Shown: one piece after another, positions 1 to 8,792 of the stretch
Layout: each line of letters starts with the position of its first letter
How positions within the stretch are numbered: the first letter of the stretch is position 1
IMG/VR virus record: IMGVR_UViG_3300004461_000130
Location: 1-22,890 of that record
DNA: 22,890 bases
Source of the DNA: a virus
Reading direction: 5' to 3' (one strand)
Translations under genes and position numbers: made by a program
The notes under the pieces: generated by a model
What the model was told of the DNA's origin: nothing
Seen by the model: only the letters and a program-made list of their open reading frames with translations
Database searches by the model: none

Positions 1-171
1 CACGTTAGATATAGAGCTTCAGAAACTGAAGACAGACGTTACAAGACTTGGATTACAGGTTCAGCAGGTGGAGCAGAAACATCTGATTTAGATGCAATGG
101 AGGTAAACTTCTTATCTGAAAGAGCAGTATGTACTTTAGGTGCTAACAACTTCTTCTTATTTAATTCATAA
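1..171 (+). CDS. Major capsid protein, C-terminal fragment
   Basis: The frame is open from base 1 to a TAA at 169-171, giving the last 56 residues of a protein whose start lies outside the window. The end of the protein, with a W-I-T-G-S-A-G-G stretch followed by DLDAMEVNFLSERA and LGANNFFLF, is what I recognise as the C-terminus of major capsid proteins in crAss-like and related marine Bacteroidota phages. It would be the HK97-fold subunit of the icosahedral shell. Its position just upstream of the 248-aa, ring and muzzle genes agrees. A strong terminator follows 13 bases after the stop, which fits a very highly expressed gene insulated from its neighbours. The identification rests on 56 residues and on context. 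Confidence 0.7.
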   Translation, partial: HVRYRASETEDRRYKTWITGSAGGAETSDLDAMEVNFLSERAVCTLGANNFFLFNS

Positions 172-184
172 GAAGTATATAATT

Positions 185-213
185 AAAGGGAGGTTTATTC
201 CTCCCTTTTTTTT
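185..213 (+). terminator. Rho-independent terminator after the capsid gene
   Basis: A perfect 9-bp stem (AAAGGGAGG at 185-193 pairing with CCTCCCTTT at 200-208) encloses a TTTATT loop and runs into eight T residues (206-213). It lies between the capsid stop codon and the 248-aa gene, so it should stop or reduce transcription leaving the capsid gene. Confidence 0.9.
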
Positions 214-243
214 AAATTTTAATTTTAATCTAATTTTATAATA

Positions 244-990
244 ATGAAAAAAACAAAAAAAATATTTGTTGACAAACAATATAAGTTAACATCAGATGCA
301 GCACCACTTTCTTTTATGCTGCCTACTAGAAACAACAAAAGATACCCTTTAATGTATTTTGATGAAGACACAGGTGAAAACCGTGCTTTAAGATACGCAA
401 GTAATCAAAAATCTCCTTTTGAAGATGAACAAGATGGTAATGCTTTATTATCTCCTGTTATTTTTGAAGATGGTTTTTTACACGTTCCTAAGTCAAATCA
501 AATACTTCAAGCATTTTTACATTATCATCCTTTAAATCAAAAGAAGTTTATTGAAGTAGATAAAGCTAAAGATGCAGAAAGTGAAGTTGAAGACTTAATG
601 GTTGAAGCTGACGCACTATTAGAAGCAAAGTCTTTGTCTATTGAACAGCTAGAGAATGTTTGTAGAGTTCTATTCAACAAAGATTCAAGTAAAGTTTCTA
701 CTTCAGAATTAAAAAGAGATGTTTTAGTTTATGCTAAAAATAATCCTGAAGATTTTTTAGATGTAATTAATGATCCTGAATTAAAAATTCAAGGTACTGT
801 TCAGCAGTTCTTTGATCAAGGATTATTAACTTTTAGAAAAAGTAATAAAGAAGTATGGTTTAGTACTAAAACAAATAAGACAAAAATGCTTAATGTTCCT
901 TTTGGGCAAGACGGAATTGATTTAGTAGTTTCATATATGAAAGATGATGATAATATAGAAACATTAAAGCATTTAGAATCTTTATTATAA
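244..990 (+). CDS. Conserved phage protein of unknown function downstream of the capsid gene
   Basis: This 248-aa protein has no signal peptide or membrane segment. I recognise its pattern (PLSFMLPTR near residue 21, LRYASNQKSPFEDEQ near 49-63, ELKRDVLVYAKNNPEDFL in the second half) as a protein regularly found next to the capsid gene in phages of marine Bacteroidota, but no function is established that I know of. Residues 107-145 form an acidic, helix-prone segment. The gene stands alone between two terminators (185-213 and 1019-1043), which suggests its dosage is set separately from both the capsid and the tail genes. The start at 244 has only A/T-rich sequence upstream; a weak TAATTTTA at 231-238 resembles a -7 element. 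A capsid-associated or assembly role is a guess from position. Confidence 0.75.
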   Translation: MKKTKKIFVDKQYKLTSDAAPLSFMLPTRNNKRYPLMYFDEDTGENRALRYASNQKSPFEDEQDGNALLSPVIFEDGFLHVPKSNQILQAFLHYHPLNQKKFIEVDKAKDAESEVEDLMVEADALLEAKSLSIEQLENVCRVLFNKDSSKVSTSELKRDVLVYAKNNPEDFLDVINDPELKIQGTVQQFFDQGLLTFRKSNKEVWFSTKTNKTKMLNVPFGQDGIDLVVSYMKDDDNIETLKHLESLL

Positions 991-1018
991 TATATTTATA
1001 ATATCAAGTAATTTTAAC

Positions 1019-1049
1019 AGACCTCTTCTTTTTGAAGGGGTCTTTTTAT
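1019..1049 (+). terminator. Rho-independent terminator after the 248-aa gene
   Basis: AGACCTCTTC (1019-1028) pairs with GAAGGGGTCT (1034-1043) with one T-G wobble, around a five-T loop, and is followed by TTTTATT. It sits 29 bases beyond the stop codon at 990. The loop and right arm include the TTTG that serves as the possible -33 element of the next promoter. Confidence 0.85.
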
Positions 1050-1063
1050 TTTGTTTATCTTTG
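1031..1063 (+). promoter_or_regulatory. Bacteroidota-type promoter for the tail operon
   Basis: TTTG at 1031-1034 and TATCTTTG at 1056-1063 are separated by 21 bases. This fits the Bacteroidota housekeeping promoter (-33 TTTG, -7 TAnnTTTG). The start codon of the 320-aa gene follows 16 bases after the -7 box, so the leader would be very short. The signal would drive the ring/muzzle genes with the host sigma factor. Confidence 0.65.
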
Positions 1064-1079
1064 TATAAAAGAATTATAG

Positions 1080-2042
1080 ATGATTAACTCAGTTAGACAA
1101 ACGGTAATGTCGGTTCTGAATAAAAATAATTACGGATACATATCCCCATCTGATTTTAACTTATTTGCTAAACAAGCACAGTTAGATTTATTTGAAAATT
1201 ATTTTTACTCATATAACTATCAAATACTAAAAGAAAATGGAAGGCAGTCCGGTACAGGATATGCGGATATTACTAAAGGATTGGAAGAGGTAATTGATAC
1301 TTTTTCTGAAACAAAATTTTTAGTTCACAATTATCAAAACAGATTTTTTACTCCAAGCTTAGTAACTACTAATGATGATTATTATTTACTTAATAAAGTA
1401 TTAGTATATAGTAAAGAAGAAGTTAGTGGGACTACAAATCAAGTACAAATTCAATCTTTAATAGACACCACAAAAGATTTTGTAGCACTAGGTGTTAGTA
1501 TAGGAGATATTGTAGCAAACACAACTTCTAATTTAGTTGGTTTTGTTTCTCAAGTTCAAACAATTGAACTTACATTAGTTGATGTGGATGGTAATCCTAA
1601 TAATGTTGGATTTTTAAGTAATGATCAAAACTATATTGTATACTCTCCTAGTCCTATAAAAGAAGCAGAAAAAGTTAGCAACAGTAAAATAACTATGTTA
1701 AATAACTCTGTTATAACAAAACCAACTTTAATGTTCCCTGCTTATAGTTTACAAGAACCTACTATTTCATTGTTTCCAAACACTATAGATAAAATGGGTG
1801 GAGTAGAATGTCAATACATAAGATTTCCTAAAGTTCCAAAATGGACATATGTGGATTTAGTAAATGGAGAACCTGCGTTTAATCAAAGTGCAGCAGATTA
1901 TCAAGATTTTGAGCTACCTAACGATGATGAAGTTAATTTGATAAATAAAATTTTACAATATGCAGGGATGTCTATTAGAGAGGCAGGAGCAGTTCAATTC
2001 GCAACAACTTTAGATTCAGCTAGTAACGCATCAGAAAAATAA
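1080..2042 (+). CDS. Virion ring/adaptor-type structural protein
   Basis: A 320-aa soluble protein. Its start (MINSVRQTVMSVLNKNNYGY), the QAQLDLFENYF helix and the C-terminal YIRFPKVPKWTY (about residues 246-257), then DFELP and ILQYAGMSIRE, form a signature I recognise from structural proteins placed between capsid and muzzle genes in crAss-like and marine Bacteroidota phages. In those virions several ring proteins link the portal to the tail. Which ring this is cannot be told from sequence alone. It is the first gene after a terminator-promoter pair, and the next gene starts two bases after its stop, indicating co-transcription. An alternative is a minor head or collar protein. Confidence 0.7.
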   Translation: MINSVRQTVMSVLNKNNYGYISPSDFNLFAKQAQLDLFENYFYSYNYQILKENGRQSGTGYADITKGLEEVIDTFSETKFLVHNYQNRFFTPSLVTTNDDYYLLNKVLVYSKEEVSGTTNQVQIQSLIDTTKDFVALGVSIGDIVANTTSNLVGFVSQVQTIELTLVDVDGNPNNVGFLSNDQNYIVYSPSPIKEAEKVSNSKITMLNNSVITKPTLMFPAYSLQEPTISLFPNTIDKMGGVECQYIRFPKVPKWTYVDLVNGEPAFNQSAADYQDFELPNDDEVNLINKILQYAGMSIREAGAVQFATTLDSASNASEK

Positions 2043-2044
2043 TT

Positions 2045-2968
2045 ATGGGATATATAACAGACTATCAATATTATGAAAATGGAGGACTTAACCCTAGCCA
2101 AAAAAATTGGGGTTCTTATCAGTATATATCTTTAGAAGATATAATTAACAATTTTATGTTAATGTATGCAGGAAACCATAGTCTTGTAAATAACGAAGAA
2201 AGATATAAAGTTTTATTTCACGCTAAAAGAGCAATACAAGAATTAAATTATGATGCTTTTAAAGAGATAAAAATATTAGAGTTAAGTGTATGTGACACTT
2301 TAAGATTTGTATTACCTCCTGACTTTGTTAATTGGGTAAGAATATCACAAGAGATAGATGGTATATTATATCCTTTAGGAGAAAATATTCAAACAAATTG
2401 GAGTGGTGCTTACTTACAAGATAACGAATGTAGAATTTTATTTGATCAAGATGGAAACTCATTAAAGCCTGAATTTTCAGATTTAGATATGTCAAGAATG
2501 TTTGGAAGTTCACCAACTATATATTTAAACTCAAATTCTCCTATGAATGGAAAGTTTGGATGGAATATAGATGGGACTTGGTATTTTCAACACAATCTTG
2601 AAGGAAGATATGGTCTTAACACGGAAACCGCTAATGCTAATCCTACTTTTAGTATAAATAAAAAAGGAGGAGTTATTAATTTTAGTTCAGGTGTGTCAGG
2701 TGGATTGGTAGTATTAGAATATGTTTCTGATGGTATGGAAAGCGGAGATGACAGTTTGGTTTCAGTAAATAAAATGTTTGAAGACTATTTGTATGCTTAC
2801 ATAGAGTATGCTATATTAGGTTCTAAGGTGGGAGTTCAAGAATATATAGTTAGTAGAACTAGAAAGCGTCAATCAGCACTTTTAAGAAACGCAAAAATTA
2901 GAATTAGTAATATACATCCCGGAAGACTTTTACAAAACTTAAGGGGTAGAGATAAGTGGTTAAAGTAA
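2045..2968 (+). CDS. Head-tail adaptor / ring protein (tail tubular-type)
   Basis: A 307-aa protein. The N-terminal part (NWGSYQYISLEDIINNFMLMY, about residues 21-41), the FHAKRAIQELNYDA helix and LPPDFVNWVRIS near residue 90 match a conserved structural family found immediately upstream of the muzzle protein in crAss-like and related podoviruses. The layout of an N-terminal helical bundle followed by beta-rich sequence resembles tail adaptors of the P22 gp4 / T7 gp11 kind. The last 37 residues are strongly basic (many R and K). Start and stop lie two and one bases from the neighbouring genes, so the three tail genes are probably translated from one message. Exact ring assignment is inferred from position. 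Confidence 0.7.
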   Translation: MGYITDYQYYENGGLNPSQKNWGSYQYISLEDIINNFMLMYAGNHSLVNNEERYKVLFHAKRAIQELNYDAFKEIKILELSVCDTLRFVLPPDFVNWVRISQEIDGILYPLGENIQTNWSGAYLQDNECRILFDQDGNSLKPEFSDLDMSRMFGSSPTIYLNSNSPMNGKFGWNIDGTWYFQHNLEGRYGLNTETANANPTFSINKKGGVINFSSGVSGGLVVLEYVSDGMESGDDSLVSVNKMFEDYLYAYIEYAILGSKVGVQEYIVSRTRKRQSALLRNAKIRISNIHPGRLLQNLRGRDKWLK

Positions 2969-2969
2969 T

Positions 2970-5900
2970 ATGGGAAAAATAATTAGAAATTTCACCGCAG
3001 GAAAAATGAACAAGTCCTTGGATGAACGTCTTATACCAAATGGTGAATACGTTGATGCACTTAATGTTCGTATGGGTTCAACTGAACAAGCTGAAATTGG
3101 TGTAATTGAAAATTCTAAAGGAAATACTCAGTTAACAACTTTAAAATATAATAATATTTCATTAAGTGCTAATGCAAAATGCATAGGTGCTTTTGAAGAC
3201 GGAGCTTTAGAAACTATTTATTGGTTTGTTCACGACTCCTCATTTTCTTCTAGTCCTACAGGAAAATTAGATATGATTGTATCTTTTAATACTACACAAA
3301 GTATAATTACATATCACGTTATTTCTATAGCAGATCCTAATGATTCTACCGCAACTAAAACAACATTAAATTTTGATCCTGAATTTTTAATAACAGGAGT
3401 TAATAAAGTAGAAAATTTATTATTTTTTACAGATGATTATAATCCTCCTAGACAAATAAATGTTACTACTAATTATCCTAATCCTAATGCTACTGAAGAT
3501 TTAACTTCAGCAGAATCTTTACTTGTTATAAAAAAACCACCTATAAATTCTCCAAAAGTATTTCCTATTTCAACATCAACTCAAGATAATTTTTTAGAAA
3601 CTAGATTTATAAGTTTTGCTTATAGATATAGATATGAAGATGGAGAATACTCTGCAACTTCTCAATTTTCAGAACCTTCATTTATACCTAAAAGTTTTAC
3701 ATACAGTAATATAACCGCCCTTAATGAAGGAATGGTAAACAGTACAAATCAATGTAATATAATTTATAATTCAGGAGGACCTTTAGTTAAAAGTGTGGAT
3801 TTACTATTTAAAGATATGAATAGTTCTGTAATAAAAGTTATAGAGAAACTAGATAAGCTAAAAGATGGGTTAGCTAATGATACAGAATATACATACACTT
3901 TTAACAATAGTAAAATATTTACTGTGTTACCTTCTTCAGAAATATTAAGACTGTTTGATGGTGTTCCAAGATTAGCACAATCACAAACTTTGATGGGTAA
4001 CAGAATTACTTATGGAAATTATTTAGAAAACTATGATTTACAAAGAAACAAAGTTCCAACTAAATTAGAATACATTGTAAATCAAGAAAATATAGAAATC
4101 GGGAGTAAAGATGTTAGCTCAAGTTTATCTTCAAGCACATATACTTTTGATACAGGAACACAAAACATTCCAAACAGTCAAGTAGATATTGATTTTAGTG
4201 GTCTTGATTTAAAACAAGGAGCTTCTTTTGGTATTTTACTAAGGTTTGAACACAATTCTTTTTCCGGAAATACTCCTTTTCCTACAGAAACAACTTCTTC
4301 TGTAAATATTGATTTTAATTATATATTACCCACTAGTTTTTCTAGTGTTTTTGATTTAGCAACATCTTTAGATTTTGTAGAAAAAATTGGAAATATCACA
4401 AATATTTCAACTGTAGCAAACTCTTGTTTGGGAGTTACGTATACTGACCTTTTTAATTGTAATATTACTAATGAGTTGTCAGGAACAACTCCTGTTTTTA
4501 AGCTTGAAAGTGGTATTAGTGCAGCCGGGCAACCTATTAATATTATAAGTAGCACATCATCTAATGTTTTGTCTTTACAATTACCTGCAATGAAGTTTGT
4601 AGATGATCTTACTAATATTACATTTACTGTATTTGAATATTATAAAATTACTTTAAATGATATTTCTTTTCAAGAAATTGGAAATCCAACAAGCTTACAC
4701 AGTAATAGAGGTTATGAAATAGGAATTATTTATATGGATGAGTTTAACCGAATGACTACTGCTTTAGTGAGTCCTAACAATACTGCTCACATTGCTTGTT
4801 CGGAATCTGAAAATCAAAACACTTTAAACGTAACTATACCTACTACTCAAGTTGGTCCTGAATGGGCAACTAGATACAAGTTTTGTATTAAGCCTGATAA
4901 AAAAGATTATAACACAATTTATGCTAATTTGTTTTTTAGAGATGCTAGTTCAGGAAATGATTTTTTTCTACTAGAAGGTCAGAACTCTCAAAAAATACAA
5001 GAGGGAGATGAAATGATTGTAAAGGTTGATACTTCCGGACCTAGAAATGTTTGCACTTTTACAACAGTTTTAGCAAAATCAACAGAGTTTAAAGATTTTT
5101 TAAATCCTAAACCTGTTGATTCTCAAGGTACAGAAATACCTGTTCCTGCAGGAGTTTATATGAAAATTAGAGCCAACAATTTCTCTACAGAAGTAGGGGA
5201 TTTACCTGTAGTTGATTACGGAGAATACCGTGAAAGAGGTAATGGTTGCAAGGTTATAAGATACCCCGTTGATACTCCCGATACTAGTACTCCGGGAAAT
5301 TTTGTAGATTATACAATACCGGCAGGTTCTCGTATAACTATAGATATTGAAAATTTTAGAAGAGGAGCTCAGAGTGTTCCTGAAAGATTTTTTAGAGTAG
5401 AACAGACATTAACTGCATCACAAGATTATACTAACTTTAAAAATTGGTTTGATGGAGATAATGTTGCAGCAGCATTAGAAGCAAATGCTACAGAAAGTCA
5501 GCCTGATGTAGGTCTAAATTATTTACCAAATAACAATAGTTTACCTGTAGGTTGTAATTTTAGTCAAATGTTTGCGTGTTTTGAAGTACAAAATGCAGGG
5601 ACTGCTAATCAAAGAACTTTTTTAAGATTTCAAAGTAGTGAGGGATATGGTCCTAGTAACGGAAAAGGAGCAAATGCTAGAAAAAATATAATACTTGCGG
5701 TTAAGATCCAAGTAATAAGAGCATCAGGATTAATTGTTTTTGAATCTTTACCTCAAGATGCCGAGCCGGATTTATGGTATGAATCTTCAGAATCATATGC
5801 TATTGATTCTATTGGTCAACATCAATCTGATTTACAAAATCAAGTTTTTTCTACCAATACACCTGCAGTTATTAAAACAGATTTTTTTAATTGTTTTGCT

Positions 5901-7631
5901 TTTGGAAATGGTGTTGAAAGTTATAAAATTCAAGATTCTGTAATTGGAAAACCATTAGTTTTAGGAAATAGAGCAACTACAACAGACTCTAAAGAATATG
6001 CTGAAACACGAAGATTTGCTGATTTAACATATAGTGGTGTTTATAATGCAGAGTCAAACATTAATAAGTTAAATGAGTTCAACACAGGATTATTAAATTT
6101 TAAAGCTTTAGAACAAGAGTTTGGTCCTGTTATGAAATTACAAGCAAGAGAAACGGATATACTTGTATTACAAGAGGATAAAATATCTTATGTTCTTGCA
6201 GGTAAAAATTTACTTTCTGACGCAGGTGCAGGAAACTCTTTAACATCAGTTCCTGAAGTTTTAGGAACACAAATTGCTAGAATAGAAGAATATGGAATTT
6301 CTGCAAATCCGGAAAGTTTTTCACAGTATGGTCCTCATAAATATTTTACTGACGCTAAAAGAGGGACAGTAATTCAGTTAAGCGGAACTAGCTATTCTAA
6401 TGATTCCTTAAGTCCTATTTCAGAATATGGTATGAGAAGTTGGTTTAGAGATTTATTTCAAGATGCATTTACAACTCAAAAATTAGGAGGGTTTGATCCT
6501 TATATGAAGGAATACGTATTGTCTTCTAATTCAAGATCAATTCCTTTAAAAACTCCCTGTATAGAATGTGGTTTAACAAAAACCATAAACATAACAACCT
6601 CAAACGGGTTTGACGTATGTTATGATTTAGGTGCATTTGTTGGCCCTGTTGATATTGATTATAGCGTTGAAGCTTCAAGCTTAGTGAGTACATTTAGAAT
6701 AGATGCAACATACAAAGGAACAACTAATACTACAGGTGATGTTAATACCGGAGGCACACTAACTTTCAACAAAAGTACTGTTTTAGATAATGAAGTATCT
6801 ATTCAAGCTACTTCTTTTGGGTCTGCTACTATAACTCTTACAGTCAAATGTCCTTCAGCAGAAACTATAAATATATATTTAATTCACGTTTCAAGTACTG
6901 TTGACACAGGATTACAAACTACAGACGAATATAGATGGGCAGATGGAGTTTTTGTATCGCCACTACACACAGAATCAGTTGTTTTTAACACAGGAGCTTT
7001 CCCTATTGTTTCATTGTTTGACACTATAACAGGACCGCAAGGTGGAGGAGTTATACCAACTAACGGATCTACTGTAACAATGTTGTCTAATAAAATAGGA
7101 ACTGATGATTATAATTTTTCTGTAAGTTCAGATAAATTTAAATATTTAAGAACAGATACTAATTATGCTAACAATTCTTCTGATATTTTATCTTTAATAG
7201 CAGCAAGTGCTGTAGCTACACCAATTAATGTTCCCTCACAAGGAAATACTGCTTTTAGTGCTGATTTTATTATGCCGTCTGTAGGTAGCAATTTATATTT
7301 ACTTTGGGATTTTAGAGATAGTACTGCTGTTGATTTGTGTTTTGGAGCCACTATTAATGACGCTTGTTGTGGTTGTGAAGGAATAGAACCTGCGGCTCCT
7401 GTTTGGATATTGTCAGACTGTGTTACAGGTAATTTTAGAAAAGTTACAGATACTTTTAGTGTTTATTCTCTTTTTGATGTTGTTCAATATCAAATGACTG
7501 CAGGAGGAACAATATTTTGTGGGACAATTATTACTTTAGATAGTGGGGGTTATCCACAGACTCCATCTGCAACATTATATAGCACAGGAGCAACATTTAA
7601 TTGTGGAGACGAAACTAATTGTAATATATAA
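2970..7631 (+). CDS. P22 gp10-like stabilisation / muzzle protein of the tail
   Basis: A 1553-aa protein, large for its family. Its N-terminus (GKIIRNFTAGKMNKSLDERL, then NGEYVDALNVRMG and GVIENSKGN, residues 2-50) is the hallmark of phage stabilisation proteins related to P22 gp10 and of crAss-like muzzle proteins, which close the DNA exit channel at the tail tip. The DDYNPPRQINV and AYRYRYEDGEYS segments near residues 150-225 are also typical, as is GGFDPYMKEYVLSSN near 1175. The remainder is Ser/Thr/Asn-rich and probably beta-structured. From about residue 1195 it becomes cysteine-containing (CIECG; DACCGCEG near 1466) and ends in a 74-residue module (about 1480-1553) that recurs at the end of the next protein. 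Transcribed with the adaptor gene, whose stop is one base upstream. Confidence 0.85.
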   Translation: MGKIIRNFTAGKMNKSLDERLIPNGEYVDALNVRMGSTEQAEIGVIENSKGNTQLTTLKYNNISLSANAKCIGAFEDGALETIYWFVHDSSFSSSPTGKLDMIVSFNTTQSIITYHVISIADPNDSTATKTTLNFDPEFLITGVNKVENLLFFTDDYNPPRQINVTTNYPNPNATEDLTSAESLLVIKKPPINSPKVFPISTSTQDNFLETRFISFAYRYRYEDGEYSATSQFSEPSFIPKSFTYSNITALNEGMVNSTNQCNIIYNSGGPLVKSVDLLFKDMNSSVIKVIEKLDKLKDGLANDTEYTYTFNNSKIFTVLPSSEILRLFDGVPRLAQSQTLMGNRITYGNYLENYDLQRNKVPTKLEYIVNQENIEIGSKDVSSSLSSSTYTFDTGTQNIPNSQVDIDFSGLDLKQGASFGILLRFEHNSFSGNTPFPTETTSSVNIDFNYILPTSFSSVFDLATSLDFVEKIGNITNISTVANSCLGVTYTDLFNCNITNELSGTTPVFKLESGISAAGQPINIISSTSSNVLSLQLPAMKFVDDLTNITFTVFEYYKITLNDISFQEIGNPTSLHSNRGYEIGIIYMDEFNRMTTALVSPNNTAHIACSESENQNTLNVTIPTTQVGPEWATRYKFCIKPDKKDYNTIYANLFFRDASSGNDFFLLEGQNSQKIQEGDEMIVKVDTSGPRNVCTFTTVLAKSTEFKDFLNPKPVDSQGTEIPVPAGVYMKIRANNFSTEVGDLPVVDYGEYRERGNGCKVIRYPVDTPDTSTPGNFVDYTIPAGSRITIDIENFRRGAQSVPERFFRVEQTLTASQDYTNFKNWFDGDNVAAALEANATESQPDVGLNYLPNNNSLPVGCNFSQMFACFEVQNAGTANQRTFLRFQSSEGYGPSNGKGANARKNIILAVKIQVIRASGLIVFESLPQDAEPDLWYESSESYAIDSIGQHQSDLQNQVFSTNTPAVIKTDFFNCFAFGNGVESYKIQDSVIGKPLVLGNRATTTDSKEYAETRRFADLTYSGVYNAESNINKLNEFNTGLLNFKALEQEFGPVMKLQARETDILVLQEDKISYVLAGKNLLSDAGAGNSLTSVPEVLGTQIARIEEYGISANPESFSQYGPHKYFTDAKRGTVIQLSGTSYSNDSLSPISEYGMRSWFRDLFQDAFTTQKLGGFDPYMKEYVLSSNSRSIPLKTPCIECGLTKTINITTSNGFDVCYDLGAFVGPVDIDYSVEASSLVSTFRIDATYKGTTNTTGDVNTGGTLTFNKSTVLDNEVSIQATSFGSATITLTVKCPSAETINIYLIHVSSTVDTGLQTTDEYRWADGVFVSPLHTESVVFNTGAFPIVSLFDTITGPQGGGVIPTNGSTVTMLSNKIGTDDYNFSVSSDKFKYLRTDTNYANNSSDILSLIAASAVATPINVPSQGNTAFSADFIMPSVGSNLYLLWDFRDSTAVDLCFGATINDACCGCEGIEPAAPVWILSDCVTGNFRKVTDTFSVYSLFDVVQYQMTAGGTIFCGTIITLDSGGYPQTPSATLYSTGATFNCGDETNCNI

Positions 7632-7641
7632 AAATTAAATT

Positions 7642-8781
7642 ATGGCAACTTATTATTTAGACGGAACATCATTAGCTAACTCAACTTCAATATTTTCGGA
7701 TGCAGCTTTAACAATTTGTGCTGCAGATGGTTTTTATTCTGATGGTGTAAATTCTAGAGAATTAGTTTCTTGTTCATTATTACCTCAAACAGCTTGTGTA
7801 AGTTGTGCTACTCCCTGCGGAGGTGTAATAGCCGCTACAGGTACAGCCGGAGTATATAAGCTTAATATAGATGTTGGTGGAACAGCAACAGATATTGGTG
7901 CTATTATTATTACATTTTATGTAGGATTAATTCCTGACGGATTATTAGCAACATTTGGTGGTGTAAATTACAACAAACTTAGTTCACCTAACTTTGGAAA
8001 ATTACAAGGGACTGTTGGTACATCTCCTACTGTTATTGGAGGTATTTCTAGAGATTGTTCAATTTCAGGAGGTACTTTTACAGGAGATGAATTTTTATTT
8101 GATGGTACTAATTTTGTAGGTTCAGGTAATACTGTTACTTATACTATTCCTGCAGGAAATAATGTTCTTACTAACGGAGCTCCCGGAAATTCTGTTATGG
8201 TTATTCCAAAAACTCAAGCAGCTCCAAATGTAATTGATATTAGTGTTTTTGCTCCTTGTCCTACGACAGGTTGGGATATAGACATACAATGTCCAACAGC
8301 ACTTACTAGCGTTTTGACAAATTCAACACCAAAAACACTACAAAATGTTTGTTCTGCAACTTTAGATGGTTTGTTATATCACGTACCTGTGAATACAGCA
8401 TCTACTCCGGGTAATGTAAATAGATATGACTATTTGTTTGTTGATCAAAATGGAGCTATTAAAGCTTCAGATGGATATTATAAATTACCAACAGGTGCTT
8501 ATGTTGGTGTAGTAGATGGAATTGTGGATGTAACGGGTCAAAACTGTGTTACATTAACTATTAGCGATTGTGATGGTGGGGGTACTTTTACTATGACTGA
8601 ACTAACTCAAGGAAGTTTTATTGTAGGAGATACTGTACAGTATCAAACACTTAATCCAACAACAGGACCTAGTGGTGTTACTAAGTGCGGAACAATAACA
8701 AGTATTGGTAGTGGAGTGAATACAAATGCAGTATTAATGAGTGATATTATAAGAGAATGTGGTGACACTACACATTGTTAA
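7642..8781 (+). CDS. Cysteine-rich modular tail protein
   Basis: A 379-aa protein with no signal peptide, rich in Gly, Thr, Asn and Cys, built of repeated modules. Residues 1-44 (YYLDG, IFSDAALTICAADGFY, ending in Cys44) are echoed by residues 244-302 (LFVDQNGAIKASDGYYKL, ending in Cys302). Between them is a beta-rich region (DIGAIIITFYVGLIPDG, NYNKLSSP, about 85-125) that I have seen in tail proteins of marine phages. Residues 307-379 repeat the C-terminal module of the muzzle protein with matching cysteines (SDC, CGTI, CGD, C). It starts 10 bases after the muzzle stop. Likely an exposed tail or fibre component; receptor or glycan binding is a reasonable guess, not shown. Confidence 0.65.
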   Translation: MATYYLDGTSLANSTSIFSDAALTICAADGFYSDGVNSRELVSCSLLPQTACVSCATPCGGVIAATGTAGVYKLNIDVGGTATDIGAIIITFYVGLIPDGLLATFGGVNYNKLSSPNFGKLQGTVGTSPTVIGGISRDCSISGGTFTGDEFLFDGTNFVGSGNTVTYTIPAGNNVLTNGAPGNSVMVIPKTQAAPNVIDISVFAPCPTTGWDIDIQCPTALTSVLTNSTPKTLQNVCSATLDGLLYHVPVNTASTPGNVNRYDYLFVDQNGAIKASDGYYKLPTGAYVGVVDGIVDVTGQNCVTLTISDCDGGGTFTMTELTQGSFIVGDTVQYQTLNPTTGPSGVTKCGTITSIGSGVNTNAVLMSDIIRECGDTTHC

Positions 8782-8792
8782 AAAAATAAAAT

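Noticed and set aside
5734-5943. A plus-strand 69-aa frame inside the muzzle gene, and minus-strand frames at 2328-2516, 4319-4555 and 7163-7351
   Set aside because: Low-complexity Leu/Ile/Phe-rich translations inside well-supported genes; treated as chance frames in AT-rich DNA.
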